From a virus: a stretch of DNA of 64,000 nucleotides. Shown one piece after another: positions 1-11,051 of this stretch; position 1 is the stretch's first letter; each line of letters opens with the position of its first letter. The position numbers and the translations under genes are program-made. Location: the IMG/VR virus record IMGVR_UViG_3300028392_001993, positions 114,198 through 178,197 of that record, one strand, 5' to 3'. The notes below the pieces were generated by a model. That model ran no database searches. It was given only the letters and a program-made list of their open reading frames with translations, and had not been told where the DNA came from.

Positions 1-3000
1 TAGTCCGTGGTTCCCACGGTTAAAATAGTATATGTTGTCCCAATGTTAAACCCTCCAGCAGTAGTTTTGCCAGGAATAGATGTGAATGTAACAATATTAA
101 AGTTATTGTCAATGGTGTAATCAACATTGACTGTTTGTACTTGTCCATTCAAAGTTACCTTGAGTTGGTACTCGTTGTTGATTTGAATAGTACTGTTTAT
201 AGCATAAGAAGTTGTTGTGCCATCAGCAAAAACTTTGATAAACTGACTTTGCCAATCAACATACCCGTAGGCGTGTATACTGTTTAGGCCTGGAGCACCA
301 ATATACATCCAACGTTCATCTAAACTCATTGCTACTGAATAACCAAACTCGCCTGCGCCAGTTAGTAGTGTTCCATAGCCTGCGGGTTGAGTGAGCAACT
401 GCCATTGACCATAAGGAATGACCCCAGGTGCTCCCAGTTGTGGATCACGATAAATCACACAGGCATAACCGTTGTTGGCTTGACTACCGGACCCTAAACT
501 GGCACTTGCACCTGCTACTGCCCAATTTTGATTGCCAAAGTCCACAGCATTACCATATCCGCGTACACCTGTTACATCTAATGTAAGGATAGCATCACCT
601 TGACCCACTGGGCTTACTGGAGTGTATTGATCGCCATAGCTCTTGACATACACATATATTGCACCTTTTGTGGTGCCGGTATTAAATCCATAATTTGGAC
701 TGCCTACCAAGGCGGCCAGTTTATTTCTAGCCTGAGCAACACTTTGGCCGTATTGTTCGTTGGCGTCTAATAGTACAGGATTTAATGCAATGATGCTTGA
801 GAATACATTGTTCTTTTGTAGTACTTCCCATAGCCCTGCACCATTGTCGTCAACCCAAACTTTGGCACCTGGCAAAATATTCAATGCGTACGGCAACGTG
901 TCAACATCGCTGGCCTGACTTATTCTTGTGGTTTGTAAAGTAAATCCAATTCCCGATCCATTGGCCACAGAACGGTTGCTAGTAAATGTAAATGCAATAT
1001 TCACTGTGTCAAGATTTGGCACGCCAAGTACTGTGTATACTCCATTGATTTCAGTATCAAAGAATTTGATGATTAGTTTATCGCCAACACTTAATTTGTG
1101 TTGGTCGTTAAAGATCACACGACTTGTGCCATTTAAGTTATCACAGACGTGCTGGATTTGCCCTGGCACTGCCTGGGCACGATAGATGCCCCAGTCATAA
1201 TTGTTAATCTTGGCAACCCAAATGCTAGTACCTACTTCAATTTTGTCTATATTGGCAGCAAGACTGCTTGGATTTGCAATGTCAAACACTGTGATATCAG
1301 TGTCGTCAAGACTCACATACCCGGCAGTCGGCAATCCAATATCAGTTGGCAGTTCAGTTGTGGTAGGAAGAATGTCAGTACTGGTAAGTTTATAACTTGA
1401 GCGCCACACATCAGTTAGATATATTTGTTGATCTGCTTGACTTGGTTCTTGTGGTACTGTAACTTGTACCAGACTAGGATTAGAACTTAATAGTGCTCTA
1501 TCCAAACGCAACTCAAGGAAACTACGATTAGCATTAGCACCATACACCGCACGTTGCACTGCCCAGTTTTCGTAGATGGTGTAGTCGGCGGCTTCTTTGC
1601 CTAGATTGGCTGCTTTGAAAAGATCAGCGGCTAAGATGGTGCCTTTGGTTCCCAAAAACTGACGATACACGTTTACTTGACTCACATCGTCAAGGTTCAA
1701 TGCGGCTAGATATTGTCGTGGTTTAAATCCTATCAGACCATATGCCAATAAATCATTGTCAGTCTCAATGTTTGCGGCGTTGATGTTGTAACTATTGGCC
1801 AATTGATCGGCCTTGTTGGCCAAGTTAGGTAACAGTCCGAGTTGAATTTGATTGTAGTTGCTTTGTGCCCAGACATTGAAGTCAAACTTTGTGCTAGGCT
1901 GAACAATGGTCAATGCCGACCAATACACATTTTTGTACTTGACAATTTGTCCTTTGGTGTATCGTTTTAGTCCAGTCCACTCTTGGACGTTGTCTTGATT
2001 TAAAATAAATCCTGGAGTATCTACCGATCCATTCCAGTCATTGGTAGTAACTGCCACAAGGTTTAATCTATTTTGTCTTGCCCCAGTTATAGGATCGTAA
2101 ATTAAGTCTCCAAACACACTCTTGTTACTTAATACAATCATATGTTCAAAATTAGTAAATCTTAAGTTGATGTAACTGATACTTTGTGTGCTCAATGGTT
2201 GTATAGTAAAGGTATTGCCTAATCGAACAACGTTCAGAGTCCGGGTGGGGATTTCATTTGAATTTTGGTCTAGCAATAAGTTTTCGCTGGTCTCAGTTAC
2301 AATGCTATCTACTACAGCACCTGGGCGAGTAACAGTCAGCCCCATAGCCAGTGGATTTAAATTAATAATAGCATTAGAACCCCAACCTTGTTGACTCCAA
2401 TACAGGAACTCATTGACCATTCTTGACCAATCAAGAATATAACCATTAACTATATTAGTAAATGTTAAGCCTTGTTTTTCTAATAGTTTTCCGTAACTGA
2501 GCAAGAAATCACTCACCGCAGTTTCGTTTGCAAACACAAATCCATAAGGAACTTGTGTTACGTTATTTGAATAAAAAGTTGGTACTCGTACAGTAATACC
2601 ACCGGCACTGTATTCTTGTAATTTTCCTACTGCTTGACTTTGTAGTATTTCAAAATAGGCCTGTGATGAACCGTATCCAAATACGGCATAGCCGCCGCCG
2701 CCATCTACCTTTTGTACTGCTACACTACTGTACCTAATTTGATCAAATGGTTGGTTTTTGTACAACAAGATGTTGTAACTTTCGTCTGGGATTGTTAGTG
2801 TTGTATTGGTACTGTTAGGACTAGATTTTTCAGTCAACAATTTAATATATTGTTTGTCTGAATAACTGGCCATTCTGTAACACAATCTAACATCCAGCGC
2901 CTTGAGGTCAGCCGTTAACAAATCAGTTGAGTCTATGCCAGTTTGTCTATTGTAATCCACAATCCAGTTGATGTAACTGGCCTTGCTAGTGCCATTGCCA

Positions 3001-6000
3001 TACACTTCAATACCGTTGGCATCTAGTCTATAACGTTGATTGTAAAGGAACTGATTATAGTCAGTATCAAATTTATATAAATCTCGATCAGCAAACAGCG
3101 CAAAGAACTTGGCAGGACGAGTCACTGCCAATACATGCATTACCGAGAATGGATATCCACTAGAGTTCCACCAAGATGCTTCAACTGGGCCACCGTCGCC
3201 AATTGCCCAACTCTTTTGGTATCTAGAACTGATGTTTTGATTTAATGGTACGCCTCCCACAACACTATCTCGTGGGCTCAATAGTTCACCTTCACCTCCT
3301 GTGGGAATAACCGAAGTTAAGCCAGGTCTTGAGTATTTGGGTTTGTAGTAAGGTGCAACCGGATCAGCCACAAGACCAGCTTCTAGGTCATCCCACAACA
3401 CCAAGTTGTCAGCGGTATATGGAGCTGGACCATAACGGCCGACCCACCATGAGGGTTCAACTTCTAATCCCAACATTTCCCAAGGTGAGTAACTGGGTTG
3501 TTGCGTGTCGTAAAAGTAGCGATAGATACCGCGCCAGGCGCCTAGTAAATTTTGCTTATTGAGTTTGTTGGTATCACTGGTATAGTTCCATGTAAATTCA
3601 TTGGTGGCACTAAACACTTGTTCGTTATAGTTTAACTTGTTCCATCCGCAATAACTCAATAGATCTGTGCCAAAAATAGTATTGATTTCTTCAAAGGTAT
3701 ATCCAGTGTCACGGAACTGTCCAGGTAACACATCTTCCACAGTGAGTGGTACAGGATTGCCATCTTGTTTGATGTTGCTGTAAATTCTAGTTTCAAATTC
3801 TAACAACACCTGATCACGAATGTCACCAAACACCGGAGTTTCACTACCGTCGTGGCCGATGATAAATTCACCTGTACCGTTTGAGGTTACCAAGGTTGTG
3901 ATTTCTGGTTGCCATTTTGGATATAACCCCATTTTACTAGGCGTATTAGGTACAAAACTTCCGTAGGTGGCGTTGTATTCGTTGATAATAACAGTATCGC
4001 CAATAGCAAGTGTAGCCGATATTGTCAAACGTGGACCGTCTACCGCCACAACATAATCTTTGTCTCTTGTTAAAATATCATTGTTTAGATATACACAAAG
4101 ACCAAGATAGTTAGATGATGTGTAGTTGTACACCTGTACAGTATCAAATGTGGCCCGAGTTGTTAGGCCCACAGTATAGGTATTACTATAAGTTGTAACA
4201 CCTTGGGGAATCATATCGCCCCAATAGAATGGTTGGGTATCTAATTTTCCTAAAGTGATATCTTGTATGGCCTGATCAAGAATACTAGAGGTAGTTTTAA
4301 GCGCAATGTTATTTTGAATCAACACAGCATCCAGCATCTGTGCTTTGAACTTGATATATTCGCGACTGTTGTATTGTAATGATTCAAATATGTTGTAACT
4401 AGGACTACGCATAAAGTAGCCGGCCAAAGTTAACGGGCTACTTTGTTGTAGAATTTCTAATCCGTAAGGAATGATGTTGCCAAGGTCTCTGCTGTTGTTT
4501 GATCCGTTGATTGGTCCAGTTAAGGTCAATAGATTTTCACAGATACTTTCATAGTGTGTGCGTATGGTGCCCAATGTAAATGCAGGACTGTTTGAATTGA
4601 AAGGATTGCTTTGTAAGTTGTTGGGTACTTGATAAAATCCCACATTGCTGGTTTGGTCGCTTAATGCCAATACTTCAATAACATCTGTGGGTAGATATAT
4701 ATCAGTTAATGTAATAACTGTGTTATCTGTTCCCACAGTATAAGTGTACATACTTGGTTCAATAAACACACTACCAACATAAACTTTTATTACAGGAAAT
4801 GCAATCGATGATTGTGCTAATACTGGAACATCAAGTTTAAGAGTTTGCCCTGTATAGGTAAACTTAAATTGTTGATAAATTTGCTGTGTTACAGCCGCAG
4901 TTTGCCAACCAATCAGTTTATGATATGTTACTCGATCTTCGTACTCTCTAGCGGCACCAGAACTGATAGGATAGGTAGTACTTACATTGTCAATAGTATA
5001 AGTGAACGTGTCAACATACAAGTTATTGTCAAACAAAATATCACCAACGTTGTTGATGTTTAGATATTGTAAGGGGAATTGCAATACAGGATCAAGAATG
5101 GTTGTGTCGCCCACAGCATAACTGAATAATTTTGATCCTGTAAAGTCACTTGATTGGTATTTGACTTTGTTGCCAAAGCTCACACCTTCCGTGTCATACA
5201 CATTGTACAAAGGTGCCTGTTGAACTGCAGTCTTTTGTTGTGCCTGGATCCAAGCAGTTCCATCGTACCAAAATGTTTTTCCAGCAATGGTTTCACCGTT
5301 CAAACAAACAGTAGATTCATCTAGCTGTACTGCACCGTCTGCGGCTTCGGTCAACACGATAATTGGCTGTGATATAAGTGGCGGTATAGTATCTGGGGTT
5401 GCAAAACTTACCACATAAATTTTATCACGCACACTGAGATCAGTGTCCGCGGCAAATATAACTCGCGACCCTTCAACCAATGTGTAACCATTGGTGGTGT
5501 AACTGGTGGTGCCTTCTACGTTTGAAAACGCATCAGTTTCTGCAAAGTCAATGATATCCACTGGTGCTTTGCCTTTGGTACCCATATTCCATAAACGAAT
5601 ACCTGGACGGAACTGTATGATTGGCCGCTTGGCTCTAAAATTATTGTCTAGGTCGGCGACTGTGTTGTTGTATTTGGCTGTGGCATTGATTACATCAATG
5701 TGGAACCAGCGGTTACTTCTTGTCCAGGCATTTAAGTCTCGGCTGGCACGACTAATGGTCAAGTAATCTATATCCCCTGGTTCTACTGCAATTGTGCTGT
5801 CATTGTAATCTGAAGCATAACTTTCGTAGACTGCAAAGTCTTCAACTGGCAATAGATCAATTGCTGAGCCAACACCACTCACATAGTATTCGTGATCGCT
5901 AATGGCAATTGAATTCATTGTGCCTGTGCCGTTTAACAACGTTACCGCTGGGCCATTAGGCACTGCACTTACTGTAAACTTGATTCCACTGGCCGCAATT

Positions 6001-7556
6001 GATCTCACATAGTATGTTGTACCAGCGGTCAAGCCGCCCAGTGTTGGTGTTAAGAATACAACTGCTTGTCCTACATACAAATGAGTAGCATTGTAGTAGG
6101 TGATATAGTTTGTGCCAGCTTCAGTAGCAGTACATTGAAAACTACTAGTTCCCGAAGCATAGCTGGCAGGAACAACATCGCCAGTAAATTTTACTTTGAG
6201 ACCATTGGTAAATGTTACCCCGTTAGGACTTGTATATGTTTTTTTACCAATAATATTATCAATGTCAAGAGTGCTACTATTGCCCGGTTCAACTAGTACA
6301 ATTCGCCCAAAGATTTCTGAGTTAGTTCCAGACTGATAGTACAATGTGTCTTGTACCGCAGTCAGTAAAGGAATCTGTTGAAATGCTCCTACTGCATCTT
6401 TGTACCACTGAGTATTGCTGTATACGGCACCATAGCTGATGTTAAATTTATTAAGATTTGCAATATCTGACGTTTTGCTTAGGTTGATGTAGGTAACACC
6501 GCCATTATCTACATAGGTAATGGTCCAGACTTGATATCTGTCTTCTGGTGGTATGTCTGTTGTTTGACTAAATGTTGTGGTGTCATAACTACCAACCAAT
6601 CCATTGTTGGCTGCACCGGCTGCCAACGGATCAAAAAAAGTAGTGCGTTGCCAGCCGCCTGCTTCGGCATCAGTAATAGGGTTGGTGAATATCAATGTGC
6701 GGTTGTTTAGATTGGTAATGCCATCTATGCCGCCATATTCTAAAATAAAGTCTGTTAGTGATCGATTATTGATTTGATCAAACTGTAAGTTAGTTACCAA
6801 GTCAATGGTGCCAATGCTGTTTAGGTTATAATAAAAACTTTGTGCGTCTTTGAGTGGTGCATTGAATACCACAGTACCAGAACTAGTACCGTTGTCAGCT
6901 ACCCCATAAACATCTCTTGAGCTGATGTTAGGAGTGGCAGGCATGGTACCTGCGATTCCCGGTGCTGCCTGAATCCAAAATTGGTCAGTGACCTGGAAAG
7001 TGTAACTGCCGCCACGCACCAATTCGATTACAGGGTTGTTGCCAATTACACCTGAGAAGTTGTAGGCATTGCCATTGGTTGTGACCACGTAGTTAGCAGT
7101 GGTAGGTATTCCAGTAGAACTAACACTTACTGCCGCAGGGCCGCCTGGAATCCAATAGTATTGACTAAAGTTTATAAATGCATCAAAGTCAACAAACGGA
7201 TCCCAGGTATAATATTCGCTTGAATACAGTCTATCTGGGCGACCACTGTTGCCACCTTGGAACCCCACAGCATCGTTGATGCCAGGATATGTAATGGCAT
7301 TTTTAATAGTGCTAGAATCAGGCACAAGACTGACCACGCCCGGTTCAAGCTGATAGTCAGCTCGTGTCTTGGTGGGTTCAATTACATATTTGTCGTTGGG
7401 GTTTATGCCCGGACCAACAGTACGACCAATAAAGCCTTGTGTTTTTCTAAAGTTAGGCTCTTGAATCAGTTGGTCAAGTGTGGCAGCCAAGAATTGCTTG
7501 TTGGCATCGGTCTGAAAAATTTCAGGAAGAAAATCTACGCTACGTGTGTTGGCCAT
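1..7556 (-). CDS. Giant baseplate/tail structural protein in the gp7 position (C-terminus cut by window edge)
   Basis: An open frame runs without a stop from the ATG at 7556 to the left edge, giving at least 2518 codons. The start is set by a TAATG overlap with the stop of the gp6 gene, so the two are translationally coupled. The N-terminus (MANTRSVDFLPEIFQTDANK) has the style of giant structural proteins of aquatic T4-like phages, recognised from memory. In T4 the gene after 6 is 7 (a 1032-aa wedge protein), so this is a positional counterpart, at least 2.4 times longer. Most of the protein is beta-rich, Ser/Thr/Asn-rich repeat sequence without catalytic motifs. The part near the left edge (about 262-760) holds three FG-GAP-like repeats, e.g. 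FGYSVAMSLDERWMYIGAPG. Role inferred: peripheral baseplate or host-surface contact. The virion role is likely; equivalence to gp7 is unproven. Confidence 0.75.
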   Translation of the reverse strand, partial: MANTRSVDFLPEIFQTDANKQFLAATLDQLIQEPNFRKTQGFIGRTVGPGINPNDKYVIEPTKTRADYQLEPGVVSLVPDSSTIKNAITYPGINDAVGFQGGNSGRPDRLYSSEYYTWDPFVDFDAFINFSQYYWIPGGPAAVSVSSTGIPTTANYVVTTNGNAYNFSGVIGNNPVIELVRGGSYTFQVTDQFWIQAAPGIAGTMPATPNISSRDVYGVADNGTSSGTVVFNAPLKDAQSFYYNLNSIGTIDLVTNLQFDQINNRSLTDFILEYGGIDGITNLNNRTLIFTNPITDAEAGGWQRTTFFDPLAAGAANNGLVGSYDTTTFSQTTDIPPEDRYQVWTITYVDNGGVTYINLSKTSDIANLNKFNISYGAVYSNTQWYKDAVGAFQQIPLLTAVQDTLYYQSGTNSEIFGRIVLVEPGNSSTLDIDNIIGKKTYTSPNGVTFTNGLKVKFTGDVVPASYASGTSSFQCTATEAGTNYITYYNATHLYVGQAVVFLTPTLGGLTAGTTYYVRSIAASGIKFTVSAVPNGPAVTLLNGTGTMNSIAISDHEYYVSGVGSAIDLLPVEDFAVYESYASDYNDSTIAVEPGDIDYLTISRASRDLNAWTRSNRWFHIDVINATAKYNNTVADLDNNFRAKRPIIQFRPGIRLWNMGTKGKAPVDIIDFAETDAFSNVEGTTSYTTNGYTLVEGSRVIFAADTDLSVRDKIYVVSFATPDTIPPLISQPIIVLTEAADGAVQLDESTVCLNGETIAGKTFWYDGTAWIQAQQKTAVQQAPLYNVYDTEGVSFGNKVKYQSSDFTGSKLFSYAVGDTTILDPVLQFPLQYLNINNVGDILFDNNLYVDTFTYTIDNVSTTYPISSGAAREYEDRVTYHKLIGWQTAAVTQQIYQQFKFTYTGQTLKLDVPVLAQSSIAFPVIKVYVGSVFIEPSMYTYTVGTDNTVITLTDIYLPTDVIEVLALSDQTSNVGFYQVPNNLQSNPFNSNSPAFTLGTIRTHYESICENLLTLTGPINGSNNSRDLGNIIPYGLEILQQSSPLTLAGYFMRSPSYNIFESLQYNSREYIKFKAQMLDAVLIQNNIALKTTSSILDQAIQDITLGKLDTQPFYWGDMIPQGVTTYSNTYTVGLTTRATFDTVQVYNYTSSNYLGLCVYLNNDILTRDKDYVVAVDGPRLTISATLAIGDTVIINEYNATYGSFVPNTPSKMGLYPKWQPEITTLVTSNGTGEFIIGHDGSETPVFGDIRDQVLLEFETRIYSNIKQDGNPVPLTVEDVLPGQFRDTGYTFEEINTIFGTDLLSYCGWNKLNYNEQVFSATNEFTWNYTSDTNKLNKQNLLGAWRGIYRYFYDTQQPSYSPWEMLGLEVEPSWWVGRYGPAPYTADNLVLWDDLEAGLVADPVAPYYKPKYSRPGLTSVIPTGGEGELLSPRDSVVGGVPLNQNISSRYQKSWAIGDGGPVEASWWNSSGYPFSVMHVLAVTRPAKFFALFADRDLYKFDTDYNQFLYNQRYRLDANGIEVYGNGTSKASYINWIVDYNRQTGIDSTDLLTADLKALDVRLCYRMASYSDKQYIKLLTEKSSPNSTNTTLTIPDESYNILLYKNQPFDQIRYSSVAVQKVDGGGGYAVFGYGSSQAYFEILQSQAVGKLQEYSAGGITVRVPTFYSNNVTQVPYGFVFANETAVSDFLLSYGKLLEKQGLTFTNIVNGYILDWSRMVNEFLYWSQQGWGSNAIINLNPLAMGLTVTRPGAVVDSIVTETSENLLLDQNSNEIPTRTLNVVRLGNTFTIQPLSTQSISYINLRFTNFEHMIVLSNKSVFGDLIYDPITGARQNRLNLVAVTTNDWNGSVDTPGFILNQDNVQEWTGLKRYTKGQIVKYKNVYWSALTIVQPSTKFDFNVWAQSNYNQIQLGLLPNLANKADQLANSYNINAANIETDNDLLAYGLIGFKPRQYLAALNLDDVSQVNVYRQFLGTKGTILAADLFKAANLGKEAADYTIYENWAVQRAVYGANANRSFLELRLDRALLSSNPSLVQVTVPQEPSQADQQIYLTDVWRSSYKLTSTDILPTTTELPTDIGLPTAGYVSLDDTDITVFDIANPSSLAANIDKIEVGTSIWVAKINNYDWGIYRAQAVPGQIQHVCDNLNGTSRVIFNDQHKLSVGDKLIIKFFDTEINGVYTVLGVPNLDTVNIAFTFTSNRSVANGSGIGFTLQTTRISQASDVDTLPYALNILPGAKVWVDDNGAGLWEVLQKNNVFSSIIALNPVLLDANEQYGQSVAQARNKLAALVGSPNYGFNTGTTKGAIYVYVKSYGDQYTPVSPVGQGDAILTLDVTGVRGYGNAVDFGNQNWAVAGASASLGSGSQANNGYACVIYRDPQLGAPGVIPYGQWQLLTQPAGYGTLLTGAGEFGYSVAMSLDERWMYIGAPGLNSIHAYGYVDWQSQFIKVFADGTTTSYAINSTIQINNEYQLKVTLNGQVQTVNVDYTIDNNFNIVTFTSIPGKTTAGGFNIGTTYTILTVGTTD
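262..760 (-). repeat. Three FG-GAP-like (integrin beta-propeller type) repeats inside the giant protein
   Basis: Reading the minus strand, three consecutive units follow the pattern FG-x-S-V/A ... W/A-x-x-G-A/S-P ... G-x-x-Y-V-Y. They are GQSVAQARNKLAALVGSPN (about 760-640), GYGNAVDFGNQNWAVAGAS (about 570-440) and FGYSVAMSLDERWMYIGAPG (about 352-262). This is the layout of FG-GAP blades, which build beta-propellers in integrins and microbial adhesins. Further blades may lie beyond the window edge. Confidence 0.55.
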
Positions 7557-10500
7557 TAAACTACTCCGCTACCAGGTGCGGTACGCAAGTTGGTACTGGT
7601 CAATGCTTCAATAACTTCAATGTTGTTGATTGTTGCACCATTTACAAATATTTCGTTTGGTGCTGAACGTATTTCATATAGATCACCAAAACTCTTTTGA
7701 CTGTTGAGTGGTACCAAGACCACTGAACTGATAATTGTTCCAAGCTCTCTATGCAAGTAGGCTGCCAGTTCAGAGAAATAAAATGTGTCACCAAAGTTCC
7801 ACTTGTCTATGCTAAAGTATGTGTTCATTGAGGCTACCACACTACTCTTGATCTCACTGGTACTGGCAGTGCTTCCTTGAGCACGAATCACTTTGATTGT
7901 GGCACGTAATTCTTGTGAGGCTTTCTGGCCAAACAAAGGCTTGAATACTACCGAGTTCAAAATAATATTGTCGCTCAACATTTTGTAATTTTGCAAGCCT
8001 TGGTACTCGGTTGATAGTTCATCAATAGTGGGCACATCAGGTTCCATCACAGTACCTGTTGTGTCACGGATCCAGTTTTGATAGGCAGTATAATAGCTCA
8101 ATGTCACAACATACAGGTCAATGATATTGGTAGTGCCTGGATCAATTCTGGCTGTCAGTGGAGCATTATGTCTATATTGGAAATATAAACTTTGACGCCC
8201 AGTTCTGGCAATCCATTCATTAGTGACATTGATCAAAGTTCTGGCACCAGTATAACTTACTGATAATTGGTAAAAGGCACTTTGCTCATAGGCATAAAAT
8301 ACTTGCCCTGGTGTCCAGGCGCTTTTTTGCAATTCAATTTCGTCGTATGTACCGTAGTCGCTGGTAACCAAGCCCGGCTCTACCAATAGGTAGCGTTGTA
8401 GGTTGTCGAAGTCCACCGTCTTTTGTAAGTACACGTACTTCTGTGTTGGGTTAGTAGTAGGCGCAACAATTTCACTAAAGAAATCTGGATTATCCGGCAC
8501 ACCATCGTTGTCGTTATCACGGTAGCCTACTAACACCTGGAAGTCGTCAACATAGCCATCACTTTCCACCGGTTGTCCAGTAATAGTCATATAGATATCG
8601 CCTGGTAAATGGTCAGTGGAGTCAGGCCGGGTGTTCACTGCCAATACATTAATAAAGTCCTTGATCACCGTGCCTGTACGGCTGTCGTAAATTTGTCCAT
8701 TGCTATAGTAGAAGAAACGTGTTTGGATAACTGATCCAAACGAGTATGCCAGGCCGCGGAAGGTAGTTGTGTAATTTTGATTTTGCACAACAAATTGTAT
8801 TAACCAACTTGCATCTAAGTTAGCGCCCGATGTGTTGCCGGCATACTGTTGACTCCAGGTACTATCTTGTGCCAAGTTAGTGCTAGAAATCAAATACCAC
8901 GAATATGGAGTACCAGTAATATCGCCGTTGTTGTCATAGCCCAAACCAAAGTTGCGATTTAACAAAATTTGTTCGGCAATACTTTGCTCTACCGATACCG
9001 GTAGATCTGTAACAAACAATGGAATAATTGTGTTAACTAATGCACCGGTAGGCACAAAATTATTAAGTGCAACAGGACCGGCGCCTGAAGTAAGATTGCC
9101 AAGACCATTATTATATCCATTACCAACAATGCTGATTGGACTAGCCCAAATTTCTAACTTTTGATCTGCGGCAGTTGGAACACCTTGTTGTAGTTTATTG
9201 TTCTTGTCAAAGTAATAACCAGCAGGAGGAACAAACTTGATCAGGCTACCTACGGCCACATATTTGAATGCTGTGGTTGTGGTTGTACCCACTGGAATAG
9301 GCGAACCGGTAGGCCATTGAACAGAGTAAACATCATTTTTAAAGTATCCTGTGGTTTCGTTGGCCAGTGTGGTACTTTGTGTCCAGCTTGCACCAGGTAC
9401 CCAGACGGTACCACCATATGTGGGCAAGGTAGTGGCTGTGACCCTGGGAAAGTTTTCATAGTAAAACTGCCGCATTGTAGTTGTTGCAATTGATGGCTGT
9501 ACTTGATTAGTAACAAAGTCGGCTATCTCATTGCGGTTGGTCCACGAAAACAACACAGTAGGAAGGATATTCTGTTCCCATAATCCGCCGTCACTACCGA
9601 AAGTATTAGTTGAACTGTATTTGCCAGTATTATCAACCAAATCAAGATAACGACTTGTGCCAATACTAGCACGGTTGAGAGCTTTTGACTTAACAATAGA
9701 ATTGTATTGTGTATATGGAAAAAGGTTGTAATCCTCGCCATTGACCATACGGTCTTGGGTGTAATATCTTGCAGGAGCACGTTGCTTAATAGCTTCAATT
9801 GGCTCACGTGCTTGGCTGTTACTTACTGGTTGAGTAATGCCACAAGTAAACGTTAGTGTTTCTAAGTTGCCAGAACGACTGATGTAACTGATTGGAATAG
9901 TCACTGACTGCATTTCTTCAGGATTAATAATATATTGCAATCCGTTACTTGCGCGAACATACGCACGGAAAGTTCCTACTGGGATTTCTGAGAATACACC
10001 ATCGCCGAACACCATGGTAATCTGATCGTTAGTGCGGCTTGTTACTGAATAGATAGGGCGCAGATCTGTGGCTGTTTGTTCTGCACCAGCTGAGTAAATG
10101 TTTTGAGTATACGCCCACTCTCGACTGACTGTGCCCACATTATCTAATTGAAACAACCAACGGTCTTCGTTGTTGACGCCTTCGATGTTGATGTTCACTG
10201 TGCGGTTGCTGACTTTTTCACTCAAATTAAAGTCTTGATTCTGTAGCACACCTTGCTTGAACATAAAGAAGTAACCGGTGTTGGCTGATTGAAAACCCAG
10301 GCTATCGTTACGGAACAAGATATTGAATGGCACATTTGCTTGTGGTGGCGGCTCATACAAATATGTTTCGCCTGCTGACGTAGATGTCATTGCTTCAAAG
10401 GGCATGTTCACGCCGTCAACAGTAGCAGTATAAGGCACCACTGGCAAGTATCCAGGCACTAGATTAATGCCGTATTCACTGGTAACTACACCTAATAAAG

Positions 10501-11032
10501 TTTGTTTGTTACCTGGTCGACCAACTTTTTGTGTATCAACTAAACTGGCGTTGATGACTGCTGTAAATTGTTCTTGCCAATCTGGATTGGTCTGATCTGC
10601 CCAGTTGATTGTGTAATTTGCTAAATTTACACCTTGATAGTCTACTACATTTTCTGTGGTTTGAACTGAAAATACTTTGAGCAATCCCTGTGCGGCAATA
10701 TTGCGCTTGGCAGTGTAACTAACCAAGTTTGCTAAACGAACTACTGAGTCACGGCGCTCGGCTGTGTCCATGTAGTTTTCACGAGTGTTTAGATCTGTGC
10801 GGAAGGCCAGTGCCTGTCCCATGAACGCAATAACATCCAAGAGAGCAATGTATTCAGATGATTCAATATAGTCATTGAATGTTTCTGGATAATACAAGCG
10901 CAGGTAATCAACAAAACTTTTGCGCAGAGTTTCAAAATCATAACTTTGAAAGTCTGCTTCGCGATAGGTTTGATAGATTTGTTTCCAATCTTGTACACCA
11001 AATATCGCTGTTTGTCTAGTTGTTTTTGCCAT
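7556..11032 (-). CDS. 6: Baseplate wedge protein gp6-like (baseplate J family)
   Basis: 1158 aa, against 660 aa for T4 gp6. The first 110 residues carry the conserved gp6/baseplate-J opening, including ETLRKSFVDYLRLYYPETFN, then YIALLDVIAFMGQALAFRTD and an arginine-rich RENYMDTAERRDSV stretch. gp6 forms the ring of wedge dimers that holds the T4 baseplate together and changes shape at contraction. The extra length sits in the middle as beta-rich, Asn/Thr/Tyr-rich insertions, probably surface-exposed. The C-terminal part (KPLFGQKASQELRATIKVIRA and following) again looks like gp6. The start has a GAGG-type ribosome site and a CATAAATA late promoter 20 nt upstream. The stop overlaps the next start as TAATG. 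Identity is firm; the role of the insertions is unknown. Confidence 0.9.
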   Translation of the reverse strand: MAKTTRQTAIFGVQDWKQIYQTYREADFQSYDFETLRKSFVDYLRLYYPETFNDYIESSEYIALLDVIAFMGQALAFRTDLNTRENYMDTAERRDSVVRLANLVSYTAKRNIAAQGLLKVFSVQTTENVVDYQGVNLANYTINWADQTNPDWQEQFTAVINASLVDTQKVGRPGNKQTLLGVVTSEYGINLVPGYLPVVPYTATVDGVNMPFEAMTSTSAGETYLYEPPPQANVPFNILFRNDSLGFQSANTGYFFMFKQGVLQNQDFNLSEKVSNRTVNINIEGVNNEDRWLFQLDNVGTVSREWAYTQNIYSAGAEQTATDLRPIYSVTSRTNDQITMVFGDGVFSEIPVGTFRAYVRASNGLQYIINPEEMQSVTIPISYISRSGNLETLTFTCGITQPVSNSQAREPIEAIKQRAPARYYTQDRMVNGEDYNLFPYTQYNSIVKSKALNRASIGTSRYLDLVDNTGKYSSTNTFGSDGGLWEQNILPTVLFSWTNRNEIADFVTNQVQPSIATTTMRQFYYENFPRVTATTLPTYGGTVWVPGASWTQSTTLANETTGYFKNDVYSVQWPTGSPIPVGTTTTTAFKYVAVGSLIKFVPPAGYYFDKNNKLQQGVPTAADQKLEIWASPISIVGNGYNNGLGNLTSGAGPVALNNFVPTGALVNTIIPLFVTDLPVSVEQSIAEQILLNRNFGLGYDNNGDITGTPYSWYLISSTNLAQDSTWSQQYAGNTSGANLDASWLIQFVVQNQNYTTTFRGLAYSFGSVIQTRFFYYSNGQIYDSRTGTVIKDFINVLAVNTRPDSTDHLPGDIYMTITGQPVESDGYVDDFQVLVGYRDNDNDGVPDNPDFFSEIVAPTTNPTQKYVYLQKTVDFDNLQRYLLVEPGLVTSDYGTYDEIELQKSAWTPGQVFYAYEQSAFYQLSVSYTGARTLINVTNEWIARTGRQSLYFQYRHNAPLTARIDPGTTNIIDLYVVTLSYYTAYQNWIRDTTGTVMEPDVPTIDELSTEYQGLQNYKMLSDNIILNSVVFKPLFGQKASQELRATIKVIRAQGSTASTSEIKSSVVASMNTYFSIDKWNFGDTFYFSELAAYLHRELGTIISSVVLVPLNSQKSFGDLYEIRSAPNEIFVNGATINNIEVIEALTSTNLRTAPGSGVV

Positions 11033-11051
11033 TATACTGAGCCTCTTCTTT

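Noticed and set aside
928-3562. Short plus-strand ORFs of 60-90 codons over the giant baseplate gene
   Set aside because: They lie antisense to a continuous minus-strand frame of more than 2500 codons with clear protein character, and have no ribosome sites or family resemblance.
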